This document shows, one piece after another, positions 1 to 9,499 of a stretch of 38,113 nt of DNA. This DNA comes from Acidobacteriota bacterium (GTDB lineage: Bacteria; Acidobacteriota; Polarisedimenticolia; Gp22-AA2), in assembly GCA_003223165.1 (NCBI GenBank), contig QHXZ01000033.1:1-38113 (forward strand), in the 5' to 3' direction. The notes beneath the pieces were generated by a model, which saw only the letters and a list, made by a program, of their open reading frames with translations, did no database searches and was not told where the DNA came from. Within the stretch, counting starts at the first letter, position 1; the number at the start of each line of letters is the position of its first letter. The translations under genes were made by a program, and so were the position numbers.

Positions 1-58
1 GAACTCGGCCGCCCGGGGTCCCCTGACCAGCGACCGAGTCGACAAGGAGGATGACCGC

Positions 59-328
59 ATGCGCAGGTCGGTTCAATTTGCTCTCCGCTTCTTCCTGTTG
101 ATCGCCGTGGTCACGTTCGTCTCCGTGCTTCTCAGCTCTCCGGGCCCCAACCAGAACCCGTACGTGTCGGCTCTTTCGAGCCTCGCCGTGCCGCAGGCCT
201 TCGCCAAGCCGACCTGCAACTTCAAGGCGTGCGGCGGCAGCCGCCACAACGAGGCGTGCAATCCCGTCAACACCGCCTCGCAGTGCACCAACTACAAGGG
301 GTTCTGCATCATCGGCAACTGCACCTAG
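59..328 (+). CDS. small secreted/anchored Cys-rich protein (89 aa)
   Basis: AAGGAGG upstream of ATG 59; N-terminal hydrophobic segment, AFA-like cleavage site, then a short tail with 6 Cys (CNFKAC...EAC...QC...FC..NC). Confidence 0.6.
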   Translation: MRRSVQFALRFFLLIAVVTFVSVLLSSPGPNQNPYVSALSSLAVPQAFAKPTCNFKACGGSRHNEACNPVNTASQCTNYKGFCIIGNCT

Positions 329-506
329 GTTTGGCCGATCGGCCCTGAGGCCAGAGTAGCCGAAGCGCCCCAGGCGGGCGGCGCGCACCATCCGGATCAC
401 CCTCGATTCCCGGCCGCCCCCTGGCGGCCGCTCCCTGCCGGCCGTTCCCTGCTTGCCCGCGGCCCGGCAGCGCCGTATACTCCCCGCACACCTGAGGAGG
501 TCGAAG

Positions 507-860
507 ATGATCCGTGATGGAACGTCTCGTCCATGCCTTCGCTGGGTGGTGGTGTTCCTGGCAGTCTGGATGGCGGCCTTTTCCGTCATCGCGGCGGTCC
601 ACAACCACGGCCTGCCGGGACCCATCTCCAAGACCGCGTCGATCGAGAGGCCTGGGGCGCCGGCGCTGCAGGTGGGCACTTGCTTCGCCTGCCTCGCCTC
701 GCACGTCCCCGTCCCCGCTCCCGGGGGAACGGTCGTCCTCTCCGTCCCGCTCCGCGTGGCGGAGACCGTGCCGGCCACGTCGTCGTGCCCTTTTGACCCC
801 GGGCCTTCCCGCAGCCGTTCTTCCCGCGCTCCTCCGTCCCGACCGACCCTCGCCGCCTAG
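507..860 (+). CDS. small exported hypothetical protein with VHNHG and CFACLASH motifs (DUF2946-like, possibly metal related)
   Basis: GAGGAGG precedes ATG 507 (in-frame start inside ORF 453..860); N-terminal TM, HNH and CxxC motifs; just upstream of a TonB receptor. Confidence 0.5.
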   Translation: MIRDGTSRPCLRWVVVFLAVWMAAFSVIAAVHNHGLPGPISKTASIERPGAPALQVGTCFACLASHVPVPAPGGTVVLSVPLRVAETVPATSSCPFDPGPSRSRSSRAPPSRPTLAA

Positions 861-1021
861 GCAGTCCCGGTATGCCGTCACCTGTGCGTGACGGCGGCAC
901 GGATCTCTAAACAGGCACAAGGCTCCCCAGCCACGTCCTGAGACGCGCGTCTTCCGCCGCACGTCCCGTGACGCCGGCCGGGCGCGCTCGTGCCTTTCAT
1001 GCGGGTCACGGAGGCTTTGCA

Positions 1022-3487
1022 ATGTCTCGATCGGTCAAGCGCGTCCTTCATTCCTTCCTTGTCGGGCTGGTTCTCTTGTTCGGTCAGTTCGCTTCTCCGC
1101 CCGGCGCCGCCGGCGCGGTCGGCTCGATCAAGGGCCGCCTCCTGGGCCCCGACGGTCAAGGCAGGCCGGGAGTCGTGCTGCAGCTCCGCAACGCTCTCAG
1201 CGGCTTTTTCGCCGAGGCGACCACCGGCCCCGACGGCGGTTTCGATTTCCCCAACGTCCCCTTCAACCCCTACCTGCTGCAGGCCGAGGTCCCCTCGTTC
1301 CAGGCGGTGTACCTGCAGGTCGAGGTCCGCTCTCCCATTCCGATGGAGGTGAAGATCGATCTGACACCGTCGCTGACCGAGAAGGTGACGGTGAAGTCGG
1401 ACAAGAACGCCGCTCAGCTCGAGACCGACACCTCGATCAGCCACGTCGACATCGACAAGTCGTTCATCGCCAAGGCGCCGGCGACCAGCGCGACGCGCGC
1501 CATGGAGCAGATCATCACCTCGACCCCGGGCTTCGCCAAGGACGAGAACGGCCGCTTCCACTTCCAGGGGGCGCACAGCCAGAGCGAGTACGTCATCGAC
1601 GGCCAGACGATCTCGGACCAGACCGGAGCCACATTCTCCAACTCCATCGATCCCGGGATCGCCCAGTCGATCGAGGTGATCTACGGCAACGTCCCGGCGG
1701 AGTTCGGCGAGAAGATGGGGGCGGTCATCAACCTCGCCACCAAGTCGGGGCTCGCCTCCGGCCCGCTCAAGGGGGACGTCCTGGCGGGCGCCTCCCGCTT
1801 CGGCACCTACGAGGGCGGCCTCTCGACCACTTACGGCACGGAAAAGTTCGGGATCTTCGCCTCCATCAACGGATCGCAGTCCGATCGCTTCCTCGATCCG
1901 GTGAACCCGGCGAACCTCAACAACCATGGCGATACCTCGCGCGGGTTCGTGCGGCTCGACTGGGCGCCGAGCGCGATCAACAAGTTCCGCCTGACCGCCC
2001 TCCTGGGAGAGACGCGGCGCGGCGTGCCGAACACCTTCACGCAGGAGCTGGCCGGCCAGGACCAGCGCGTCACGACGCGGGACCAGAACTTCAACCTGGG
2101 CTGGCAGCACATCCACTCGGCCAGGAGCTTCCTCGACGTGAGCCTGTTCGGCCGCTTCTCGACCTACCGGCTCGATCCTTCCGCGAACGACACGCCCGTG
2201 ACGGCGTTCTCCGACCGCTCGCTCGACAACTACGGCATCAACCCGTCGATGACCTGGCTCGCCGGGGTCCACGAGCTCAAGGTGGGGGCCGTCATCAAGC
2301 GCGTCCCGATCGAGGAACGCTTCGCCTTCGGCATCACCGACCCGAACCTCAACGATCCTTCCTCGGCCGACCACAACCCTAACCTCGATCCGTACGATCT
2401 GACGCCGTGCGGCGGCGCGCGCGTCACCTCCTGCGGGGGCTCGCAATTCCAGTTCCACGACTCCCGCACGGGGACCTACTACGCCGGCTACGTCCAGGAC
2501 GACATACGCCTGAAGCGCTTCACGGCGAACCTCGGGCTGCGCTACGACCGTAACAACCTGCCGGTCATCGACGCGCAGCTCGAGCCGCGCATCGGTCTCG
2601 CCTACACCCTTCCCGGCAACCGGACGGTGTTCAGGGTGTCCTACAACCGGGTGCTCTACACCCCCGAGTTCGAGAACATCCTCCTCAGCTCCTCGGCATC
2701 GGCGGACGCGCTCGTCCCCCCCGCCGTGCAGGCGTCGCGGGCCCTGGGCGGCGGCGTCCTGCTGGTCCGCTCGGAGCGCCAGAACGCCTACGACGCCGGG
2801 TTCCAGCAGGCCCTCGGGTCGCGCCTGCGGCTGGACGTCGATTTCTGGCAGCGCCAGGGGCAGTTCGCCGGGGATCAGGATCAGTTCCTCAATACGGGGA
2901 TCGTTTTCCCGCTCGCCTTCTCGCACGGACGATTCCACGGCTGGAACATCAGGCTCGACCTGGCCGAGACCGCGGGCGTGAAGGGCTTCGTCTCGGTGGG
3001 CCATACGCGGGCAATCTACGGCGCCCCGCCGGTGGGCGGCCTCTTCCTCGACCAGGGGGCCGTGAACGATCTAACGGCGGGCGAGTTCCTCATCGATCAC
3101 GACCAGGCGCTGCAGATCCAGACCGGCTGGACGTACGATATCGGCAAGAGCGGCTTCTGGGTCGGCACGAACGGCCGCTACGACTCGGGGCTGGTCACCG
3201 ACGCCGACCCGGCCGATCTCGCCGCCGATCCGGACAACGCCTTCGCGGCCCCCTTCGTGCGGGTCCACAGCGGGGAGCGCTTCGACCCGAACCGGATCGC
3301 TCCCCGGACGATCTGGGACTTCTCCGCCGGGATCGACCTGGATCACTACCAGACGCCCCTGACGATCCAGGTGGATCTCCTGAACGCCTTCGACAAGGAA
3401 GGCGTCTACAACATCGAGTCGATCTTCGGAGGCACGCACGTCATCCCGCCGCGCACCCTGGCGGCGCGGGTTCGCTATCGTTTTTGA
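1022..3487 (+). CDS. TonB-dependent receptor with N-terminal carboxypeptidase-regulatory-like domain
   Basis: Signal peptide, GSIKGRLLGPDGQGRPGVVLQLRNALSG..A.TGPDGGFDFPNVP domain, plug (YVIDGQTISDQTGATFSNSIDPGIAQSIEVIYGNVPAEFGEKMGAVINLATKSG), beta-barrel, C-terminal aromatic (VRYRF). Confidence 0.93.
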   Translation: MSRSVKRVLHSFLVGLVLLFGQFASPPGAAGAVGSIKGRLLGPDGQGRPGVVLQLRNALSGFFAEATTGPDGGFDFPNVPFNPYLLQAEVPSFQAVYLQVEVRSPIPMEVKIDLTPSLTEKVTVKSDKNAAQLETDTSISHVDIDKSFIAKAPATSATRAMEQIITSTPGFAKDENGRFHFQGAHSQSEYVIDGQTISDQTGATFSNSIDPGIAQSIEVIYGNVPAEFGEKMGAVINLATKSGLASGPLKGDVLAGASRFGTYEGGLSTTYGTEKFGIFASINGSQSDRFLDPVNPANLNNHGDTSRGFVRLDWAPSAINKFRLTALLGETRRGVPNTFTQELAGQDQRVTTRDQNFNLGWQHIHSARSFLDVSLFGRFSTYRLDPSANDTPVTAFSDRSLDNYGINPSMTWLAGVHELKVGAVIKRVPIEERFAFGITDPNLNDPSSADHNPNLDPYDLTPCGGARVTSCGGSQFQFHDSRTGTYYAGYVQDDIRLKRFTANLGLRYDRNNLPVIDAQLEPRIGLAYTLPGNRTVFRVSYNRVLYTPEFENILLSSSASADALVPPAVQASRALGGGVLLVRSERQNAYDAGFQQALGSRLRLDVDFWQRQGQFAGDQDQFLNTGIVFPLAFSHGRFHGWNIRLDLAETAGVKGFVSVGHTRAIYGAPPVGGLFLDQGAVNDLTAGEFLIDHDQALQIQTGWTYDIGKSGFWVGTNGRYDSGLVTDADPADLAADPDNAFAAPFVRVHSGERFDPNRIAPRTIWDFSAGIDLDHYQTPLTIQVDLLNAFDKEGVYNIESIFGGTHVIPPRTLAARVRYRF

Positions 3488-3503
3488 ACCGTCCCGGGAG
3501 AGA

Positions 3504-3540
3504 GGAGGTGGCGGGGAGGTCCATTCTCCCCGCCACCTCC
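3504..3540 (+). other. perfect 15-bp inverted repeat hairpin, 7-nt loop, no T-tract
   Basis: GGAGGTGGCGGGGAG / GTCCATT / CTCCCCGCCACCTCC between TonB receptor and ATPase genes. Confidence 0.85.
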
Positions 3541-3577
3541 ATCCTCCTGGCTCAAGCCCGTGAACGGAGGCGAAGGT

Positions 3578-5461
3578 ATGGGCACTATCCCGCCGTCTCC
3601 CCTCGATGCCGCCCCGCGAGCGTCCGACGTGGTCCGGATCGGGCTCGTGGCGCTCGCTGCCTTGGCCATCGGGTTCCGGGTCCCGGTGTCATCACCGGTC
3701 CTCGGCCCGATCGGGATCGCCGTCACGCTCCTGGGCGGTTATCCGGTTTTCAAGAAGGCGTTGCAGAACCTGCGCCAGCGGCGGATGACGATGGAGCTCT
3801 CGATGACCATCGCCCTGCTCGCGGCGCTGTCGATCGGGGAATGCGTCACCGCGCTTGCCATCCTCTTCTTCGTCCTCGCCGCGGAGGTCCTCGAGGAGCT
3901 CACGGTCGGCCGGGGCCGGCGGGCCATCAAGGAGCTCCTCGTCCTTGCGCCGCAACGGACGGTGATCCTGCGGGAAGGCCGGCCCCATGACGTGGAGACG
4001 GAGATGGTCCAGGTCGGCGACCGCATCGTCCTGAGGCCCGGCGCCCGGGTACCGGCCGACGGCACCGTCGTCAAGGGACATTCCTTCGTCGATCAGTCGG
4101 CCATCACGGGCGAATCGCTGCCCATCGAGAAGGTGCCGGGATCCGAAGTCCACGCGGGCACGATCAACCAGTCGGGGGCCCTCGAGATCCACGTGACACG
4201 CCTCGGGCGCGACACTTCGTTCGGCAGGATCATCCAGGCCGTCGAGCAGGCGGAGCGCTCACGGGCTCCGATCCAGAAGACGGCCGATCGGCTCGCCGGG
4301 TGGATCGTTTACTTCGCCCTGGCCTGCGCGGCGTTGACGTTCGTCGTCACCCGGGACCTCCGCTCGACGATCTCGGTCGTCATCGTCGCGGGCGCCTGCG
4401 GCGTCGCGACGGGTACGCCGCTTGCCATCCTGGGTGCCGTCGGGCGGGCCGCACGGTACGGTGTCATCGTCAAGGGAGGCATCCACCTTGAGACGCTCGC
4501 CGCCGTCGATACTGTCGTCCTGGACAAGACGGGCACCCTGACGTTCGGACGCCCCGAGGTGGTCGGTGTGCACCCTTGTCCGGGAGAATCGAGGCGGATC
4601 CTTCTTGGCACCGCCCTGATCGCCGAGCGGCCCTCGGAGCATCCGCTCGGCCGCGCCGTCGTCAAGAAGGCGTCCGAGGAGTCCCTGACGACCGTCGAGC
4701 CGGAGCGGTTCACCTCCATTCCCGGGAAGGGGATCGTCTGCTCGGTCGGCGGGGAGGAGATCGTGGTCGGCAACCGGCCCCTCCTGGCCGAGCGCAACGT
4801 CGCGATGGGCGATGTCCCTGGAGACCAGGTCGCCTCCTCGGAGATCCTCGTCGCGCGCGGCGGACGGTTTCTCGGGACACTACGCTTCGAAGACGTCCTG
4901 CGACCCGAGGCCGTGCAGGCCATCCATGCGCTCCAGGACATGGGCCTGCGGACGATTCTCCTGACCGGCGACTCGTACAGCGTCGCCAAGCGCATCGGAC
5001 AAGCCCTCGGCGTCGATGAGATCACGGCGGAGCAGCTTCCCGAAAGGAAGCTGGAGCGTGTGAAGGCGCTCATGGCCGAGGGGCGGCGCGTCGCCATGGT
5101 CGGCGACGGCGTCAACGATGCTCCCGCGATGATGCATGCGAGCGTCGGGGTGGCCATGGGCTCCGGGACCGACGTGGCGCGGGAGAGCGCCGACATCGTG
5201 TTGCTCGGAGACGACCTTCTGAAGCTCGTCGAGACCTTGAGGCTCGCCCGGCGCTGCCGAAGGATCATCATGACGAACTTCGCCGGAACGCTGCTGCTCG
5301 ATTGCGCGGGCGTGGCGCTCGCGGCCTTCGGCATGCTGAACCCCGTGGTGGCGGCGTTCATCCACGTCGCCTCGGAGTCGGCCTTCATCCTGAACTCGGC
5401 GAGGCTCCTGCCCACCCGAAGGAACGGGGCGCTTCGGCTGGAGGGCGCTGTCTCCCGCTGA
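3578..5461 (+). CDS. heavy-metal-type (P1B-like) P-type ATPase with GAC in place of CPC
   Basis: TGES (SAITGESLPIEK), DKTGTLTFG, SEHPLG, GDGVNDAPAM motifs; no N-terminal CxxC metal-binding domain; ATG 3578 preceded by GGAGG. Confidence 0.92.
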   Translation: MGTIPPSPLDAAPRASDVVRIGLVALAALAIGFRVPVSSPVLGPIGIAVTLLGGYPVFKKALQNLRQRRMTMELSMTIALLAALSIGECVTALAILFFVLAAEVLEELTVGRGRRAIKELLVLAPQRTVILREGRPHDVETEMVQVGDRIVLRPGARVPADGTVVKGHSFVDQSAITGESLPIEKVPGSEVHAGTINQSGALEIHVTRLGRDTSFGRIIQAVEQAERSRAPIQKTADRLAGWIVYFALACAALTFVVTRDLRSTISVVIVAGACGVATGTPLAILGAVGRAARYGVIVKGGIHLETLAAVDTVVLDKTGTLTFGRPEVVGVHPCPGESRRILLGTALIAERPSEHPLGRAVVKKASEESLTTVEPERFTSIPGKGIVCSVGGEEIVVGNRPLLAERNVAMGDVPGDQVASSEILVARGGRFLGTLRFEDVLRPEAVQAIHALQDMGLRTILLTGDSYSVAKRIGQALGVDEITAEQLPERKLERVKALMAEGRRVAMVGDGVNDAPAMMHASVGVAMGSGTDVARESADIVLLGDDLLKLVETLRLARRCRRIIMTNFAGTLLLDCAGVALAAFGMLNPVVAAFIHVASESAFILNSARLLPTRRNGALRLEGAVSR

Positions 5462-5467
5462 TGCCCG

Positions 5468-7541
5468 TTAGGGGCAGCTGCGCCCCGGCGTCGGGAGCCC
5501 GCTGGACTGCGTGCCGAGCGGCCCCGGCGAGTTGGGGCAGGCGTTTCCGGCCGCGACCAGGTAGAAGAACCCTTGCCCGGAAGCCGGCAGATCCTGGTCG
5601 GTGGTCGTGGTGGGGATGATCCGCGACGCCACGCAGGTGGCGGCCGAGACGAAATCGGACGAGGTGCCGGAGCGGATCACGTTATAGACCTCGGTCGTCC
5701 CACCCAGCGCCGCGGGGGGGGCCCACTGGAAGGTCACCGCATCGGGGACCGTCAGGTCCTGGGCCTCTCCCGGGACCGCCCAGGCGTTGGGGTCGAAGTC
5801 GTTGCAGTCGCCGTTGTTGGCGAGGTAGCCGGGCGGAGGACCGCAGGCCTGGACGCTGACCGAGCCCCCGAACCCGTCGTGGTCGCCGTCCAGGTAGAAC
5901 GTCGAAGTGGGGAGGCCGTCGTCGATGCGCCCGTTGCAGTCGTCATCGAGGCCGTTGCAGACCTCGGGCGCCCCCGGGTGGACCGCGGGCCGGCTGTCGT
6001 CGCAGTCGATGTCGCTGGTGTACCCGTCCAGGTCGTTGTCCGTCGTGGAGCCGTTCGCGTGCACCCGCAGGTCGTACGATCCGTAGATGCCCCAATCCGC
6101 CGCGTGGTAGGAGCGCAGGTAGAGCCGTCCCGAGGCGGGCGGCGTGTAGACGATGAGCGAGGAGGGGTCGAAGGCGCTCCGGTTGTCGTTCGTCGCCACC
6201 AGCGTGGCCCCGTCGGGGCCGAAGAGATCGAGGGCGGTATTGGCGTCCGAAAGGAGGTTGAGGGTCTCGAGCGTATAGCTCGTGCCTCCGACCAGATCGA
6301 GGGCGAAGACGTCCGGGTCGGGCTCGCCCAGCAGGTCGTTGTTGCGATCGGCGAAGTAGGTCTGGTGCATCGCCCAGGGTGTCGTCCGGCTCGTTGGAGT
6401 CCGGGAAGTACTCGACCTCGAGCTCCCTGAAGATCGCGACCATCTCGGGATAGTGGCCGTTGGCGACGGTCGGGTAGAACCAGCCGTCCCAGAAATCCTC
6501 GAGGCTGACGTTGGCGGCGGTCGGCAGATACAGAGTCATCACCTTCCAGTAGGCGGCGTCCTGGTTCTGCAGCAGGTCCCACGGCTCCTCCACCCCCGGG
6601 CTCTCGTCGGTCGTCGCAGGGCCGTCCATCAGATCCCAGAGAGCGGTCTGGACGGTCGTCTCGCTCGTGGCGCCATGGCAGAGGAACGGCTGCTGGGTCT
6701 CGACGTCGAAGTAGAACCAGAGGTTCCCCGGGCCGGGCAGGCCGAACGTCCGGACGTAGAGGCTGCTGTGCGGCAGGTTGAAATGCCGGCGCACGCTGAG
6801 GCCCCAGGCCGTGGCGTGCCCCTCCTCGAACGCCAGCCTGATGTCCTGGTTGCAGTCGCTCAGGTGATGCTCTCCGCCGGGTCCATCGGTCTTCGAGTAG
6901 TTGAACACGACGTAGTGGCCCATCTCGTGCAGGGCCACCGTGTCGTCGTACCCGGCGCTGTTGCCCATGATGATGGTGTTGCCGGTGTCGGTGGAGAGGT
7001 TCGGGTTGGAGGCGTTGAAGATGATGAGGAGCAGCGGCCCCGGCCCGGGGCCTCGGAGGAACTGCAGATAATCGGCCCCCATCTCGGCCACGTCCAGAAG
7101 GTTGAAGGCCTCGCCCCCTGTTCCCGGCACCGCCACGAGCGTGCCGACGGCGACATTTTGGTTCGGAGCGTGCGCGGTATAGATCTGGCTGGCGATCGAC
7201 CAGATGGTGCCCGACTGGTTGCCCGAGCGGACGTCGATCGGCACGCCGGTCGTCGTCTGGTGGCGGGCGAGGCAGCGCACGTAAATATCGCGGGTCAGGT
7301 TGTCCTGCACCGTGAAGGAGAAGAGGCCCTGGCCGTCCGTGGCGGAGGCCGCCATGATCTTGTTGCCCGAGACGACCTGGACGTCGGCGAAGCGGATCGG
7401 GACCTGCGGCTCGACTCCCGTGAAGCCGTTGCTGTCGAATTCGCGGTCGACGTACAGGAAGCGCCCGCTGACGTTGTAATCGGCGAAGACCGGCGCCGCG
7501 CCGCTGGCCGCGAGGCACAGGGCCAGGAGGATCCGCTTCAC
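5468..7541 (-). CDS. secreted metalloprotease-like protein (HEMGH) with MopE-type metal-binding repeats and C-terminal FN3-like domain; frameshifted
   Basis: Signal peptide MKRILLALCLAASGAAPVFA; ALHEMGHYVVF; after a frame change near 6365-6385 continues as MHQTYFADRNNDLLGEPDPDVFALDL...DCDDSRPAVHPGAPEVCNGLDDDCNG...; ORFs 5943..7541 and 5468..6370 are the two parts. Confidence 0.8.
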
Positions 7542-8140
7542 CGCTGCAGGTCCTCGAGGGGGACGCCCCTGAACTCGTAGGCGCCCGCGTTGAAGCGGCC
7601 CTCCGGCGGGCGGGTGCCGAGGTGCAGGGTCGCCCCTTGGCCGGCCCGGAACGACCGGCCGTCGGCCAGCCGGAACGACACCTCGGCCCGGATCGGGAAG
7701 GCACCGTTGCGATCGGCCGCCAGCGCCGCCGCGTAGAGCCTCGGCTGATGCGCCCTCAGGGCCGTCCTCCAGCCGTGAGTGGGCGTCCCGTCCTCGACGC
7801 GCAGCCCCTCCGGCAACTGGAGGTCCAGGGTCAGCTCCTCGACGTCGGCGTCGGCCGCCAGCGATATCTCGAGGCGGGCCGTGCCGCCGCGCGCCGCCGC
7901 GCTCACCGAGACCAGCCGCGCCTCGAGGGCCACGGGAAGGGTCGGCTCGATGGTCGTGTGAGGCTTCCGGCGGGAGGCGCCTGGCGCATCAATCTGCCGG
8001 GCGGCCGGACCGAGGGCAGGATGTGCGGCCGGGCGGATGGCCAGGGTGCAAACGGTCGCCACGCAGGCCGCCGCCAGGCCCATGACGGCCAAGCGGAGAA
8101 CCGCCGGGGCGCCCGCTCTCACGCGGAATCTCATTCGCAT
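7538..8140 (-). CDS. exported hypothetical protein, translationally coupled to the metalloprotease
   Basis: ATGA overlap with the downstream gene (7538-7541); N-terminal TM segment; likely start at internal Met 8140 of ORF 7538..8215. Confidence 0.6.
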   Translation of the reverse strand: MRMRFRVRAGAPAVLRLAVMGLAAACVATVCTLAIRPAAHPALGPAARQIDAPGASRRKPHTTIEPTLPVALEARLVSVSAAARGGTARLEISLAADADVEELTLDLQLPEGLRVEDGTPTHGWRTALRAHQPRLYAAALAADRNGAFPIRAEVSFRLADGRSFRAGQGATLHLGTRPPEGRFNAGAYEFRGVPLEDLQR

Positions 8141-8365
8141 GAAGTAAGCCCGAACCGCGCGGCGTCCTGACACGTTTCCTGCGAGGGGCTGGTACCTATC
8201 CACCTGGACCTGCATCTAGATACTGCGGTCTACGCATCCAGTCAAGCAGAATCATGGCTCGCGGGGTATCGAGGAGCCCGCCCGGGGACCCGGCCCTTAC
8301 GACTGCCGGCCCGCCCGCCGGGCTGGTACAATGTCGGCCGCAAAGAACATTCCGGTCGGAGGTTC

Positions 8366-9499
8366 GTGCAGATGGCAAAGCGAATGGTCATCATGTTGCT
8401 GGCGCTGGCCGCCTTCGTCGGCACCGTCGGTTTCCTGAAGTTCCGGAAGATCCAGGCCTCGGCGGCGCAATCGTCGTCGTTCCAGCCTCCTCCCGAGGCG
8501 GTCACCACGATCATCGCCCGGCAGGAGGTGTGGCAAGGCAGCCTGGGCGCCATCGGCACGGTTGCGGCCGTCAACGGGGTGGTGGTCAGCGCCGATCTGC
8601 CGGGCATCGTCCAGAAGATCCTGTTCGCGTCGGGGGACGAGGTCGCGTCGGGCGATGTGCTGGTGCAGCTCGATACGCGCCAGGAGCAGGCGCAGCTGGC
8701 TGCCGCGGAGGCCCGGCTGCAGCTGACACACCTCAACCTGGAGCGCTTTCGGGGGCTCAGGGAGCAGGGCATCAGCAGCCAGGCCGACTATGACACGGCC
8801 GACGCGGAGCAGAAGCAGGCGGAGGGAAGCGCCGGCGAGATCCGCGCCAGCATCGAGCGCAAGACGGTCCGCGCCCCCTTCGCCGGGATCCTCGGCCTGC
8901 GGCAGGTCAATCTCGGCCAGTACCTGAAGAGCGGCGATCCGGTCGCGCCCCTGCAGTCGCTCGATCCGATCTACGTCAACTTCGACGTCCCGCAGCAGGA
9001 GCTGGCCCGGATGCGCTCCGGCGCGCAGGTGCGCGTGTCGGCCGAGGGCCTCCCCGGCGTGGAGTTCGCCGGCCGCATCACGGCCGTCGACACGGTCGTC
9101 GACGCCTCGACCCGCAACGTGCGGGTCCAGGCCACGCTCGAGAACCCCAAGGGCCGGCTGCGGCCCGGAATGTTCGTCACGGCGCGCGTGATTCTCGACA
9201 CCAGGGACCGGGTCGTCGCGCTGCCGGCCTCGGCGATCGCCTACGCGCCGTACGGCGACTCGGTCTTCATCGTCGAGGACCTGAAGGGGCAGAACGGCGG
9301 GACCTACCGCGGCGTGCGCCAGCAGTTCGTGAAGATCGGCAGCGCGCGGGGCGACCAGGTCGCCGTGCTCTCCGGCATCGATCCCGGGGCCGAGGTGGTG
9401 ACCTCGGGCGCCTTCAAGCTGCGAAACGGCGCGGCCGTCGAGGTGGACAACAACATCCAGCCCGCCAACGACCCGAAGCCCGCGCCCGAGGACAACTGA
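8366..9499 (+). CDS. RND efflux periplasmic adaptor (membrane fusion protein)
   Basis: VVSADLPGIVQKILFASGDEVASGDVLVQLDTRQEQAQL, KTVRAPFAGILGLRQVNLGQYLKSGDPVAPL; GTG 8366 or ATG 8372 start; overlaps the next gene by ATGA. Confidence 0.93.
   Translation: MQMAKRMVIMLLALAAFVGTVGFLKFRKIQASAAQSSSFQPPPEAVTTIIARQEVWQGSLGAIGTVAAVNGVVVSADLPGIVQKILFASGDEVASGDVLVQLDTRQEQAQLAAAEARLQLTHLNLERFRGLREQGISSQADYDTADAEQKQAEGSAGEIRASIERKTVRAPFAGILGLRQVNLGQYLKSGDPVAPLQSLDPIYVNFDVPQQELARMRSGAQVRVSAEGLPGVEFAGRITAVDTVVDASTRNVRVQATLENPKGRLRPGMFVTARVILDTRDRVVALPASAIAYAPYGDSVFIVEDLKGQNGGTYRGVRQQFVKIGSARGDQVAVLSGIDPGAEVVTSGAFKLRNGAAVEVDNNIQPANDPKPAPEDN

Noticed and set aside
878-3004. 708-aa minus-strand ORF
   Set aside because: Antisense shadow of the TonB receptor; R/V/E/D-rich low-complexity translation with no recognisable motifs.
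5752-7704. 650-aa minus-strand ORF over the metalloprotease
   Set aside because: Alternative frame of the same strand, rich in R/P/A; real motifs lie in frames 5943..7541 and 5468..6370.
8327-8332. TACAAT as -10 of the RND operon
   Set aside because: Plausible -10 alone, but no convincing -35 at 16-18 bp; not reported as a promoter.
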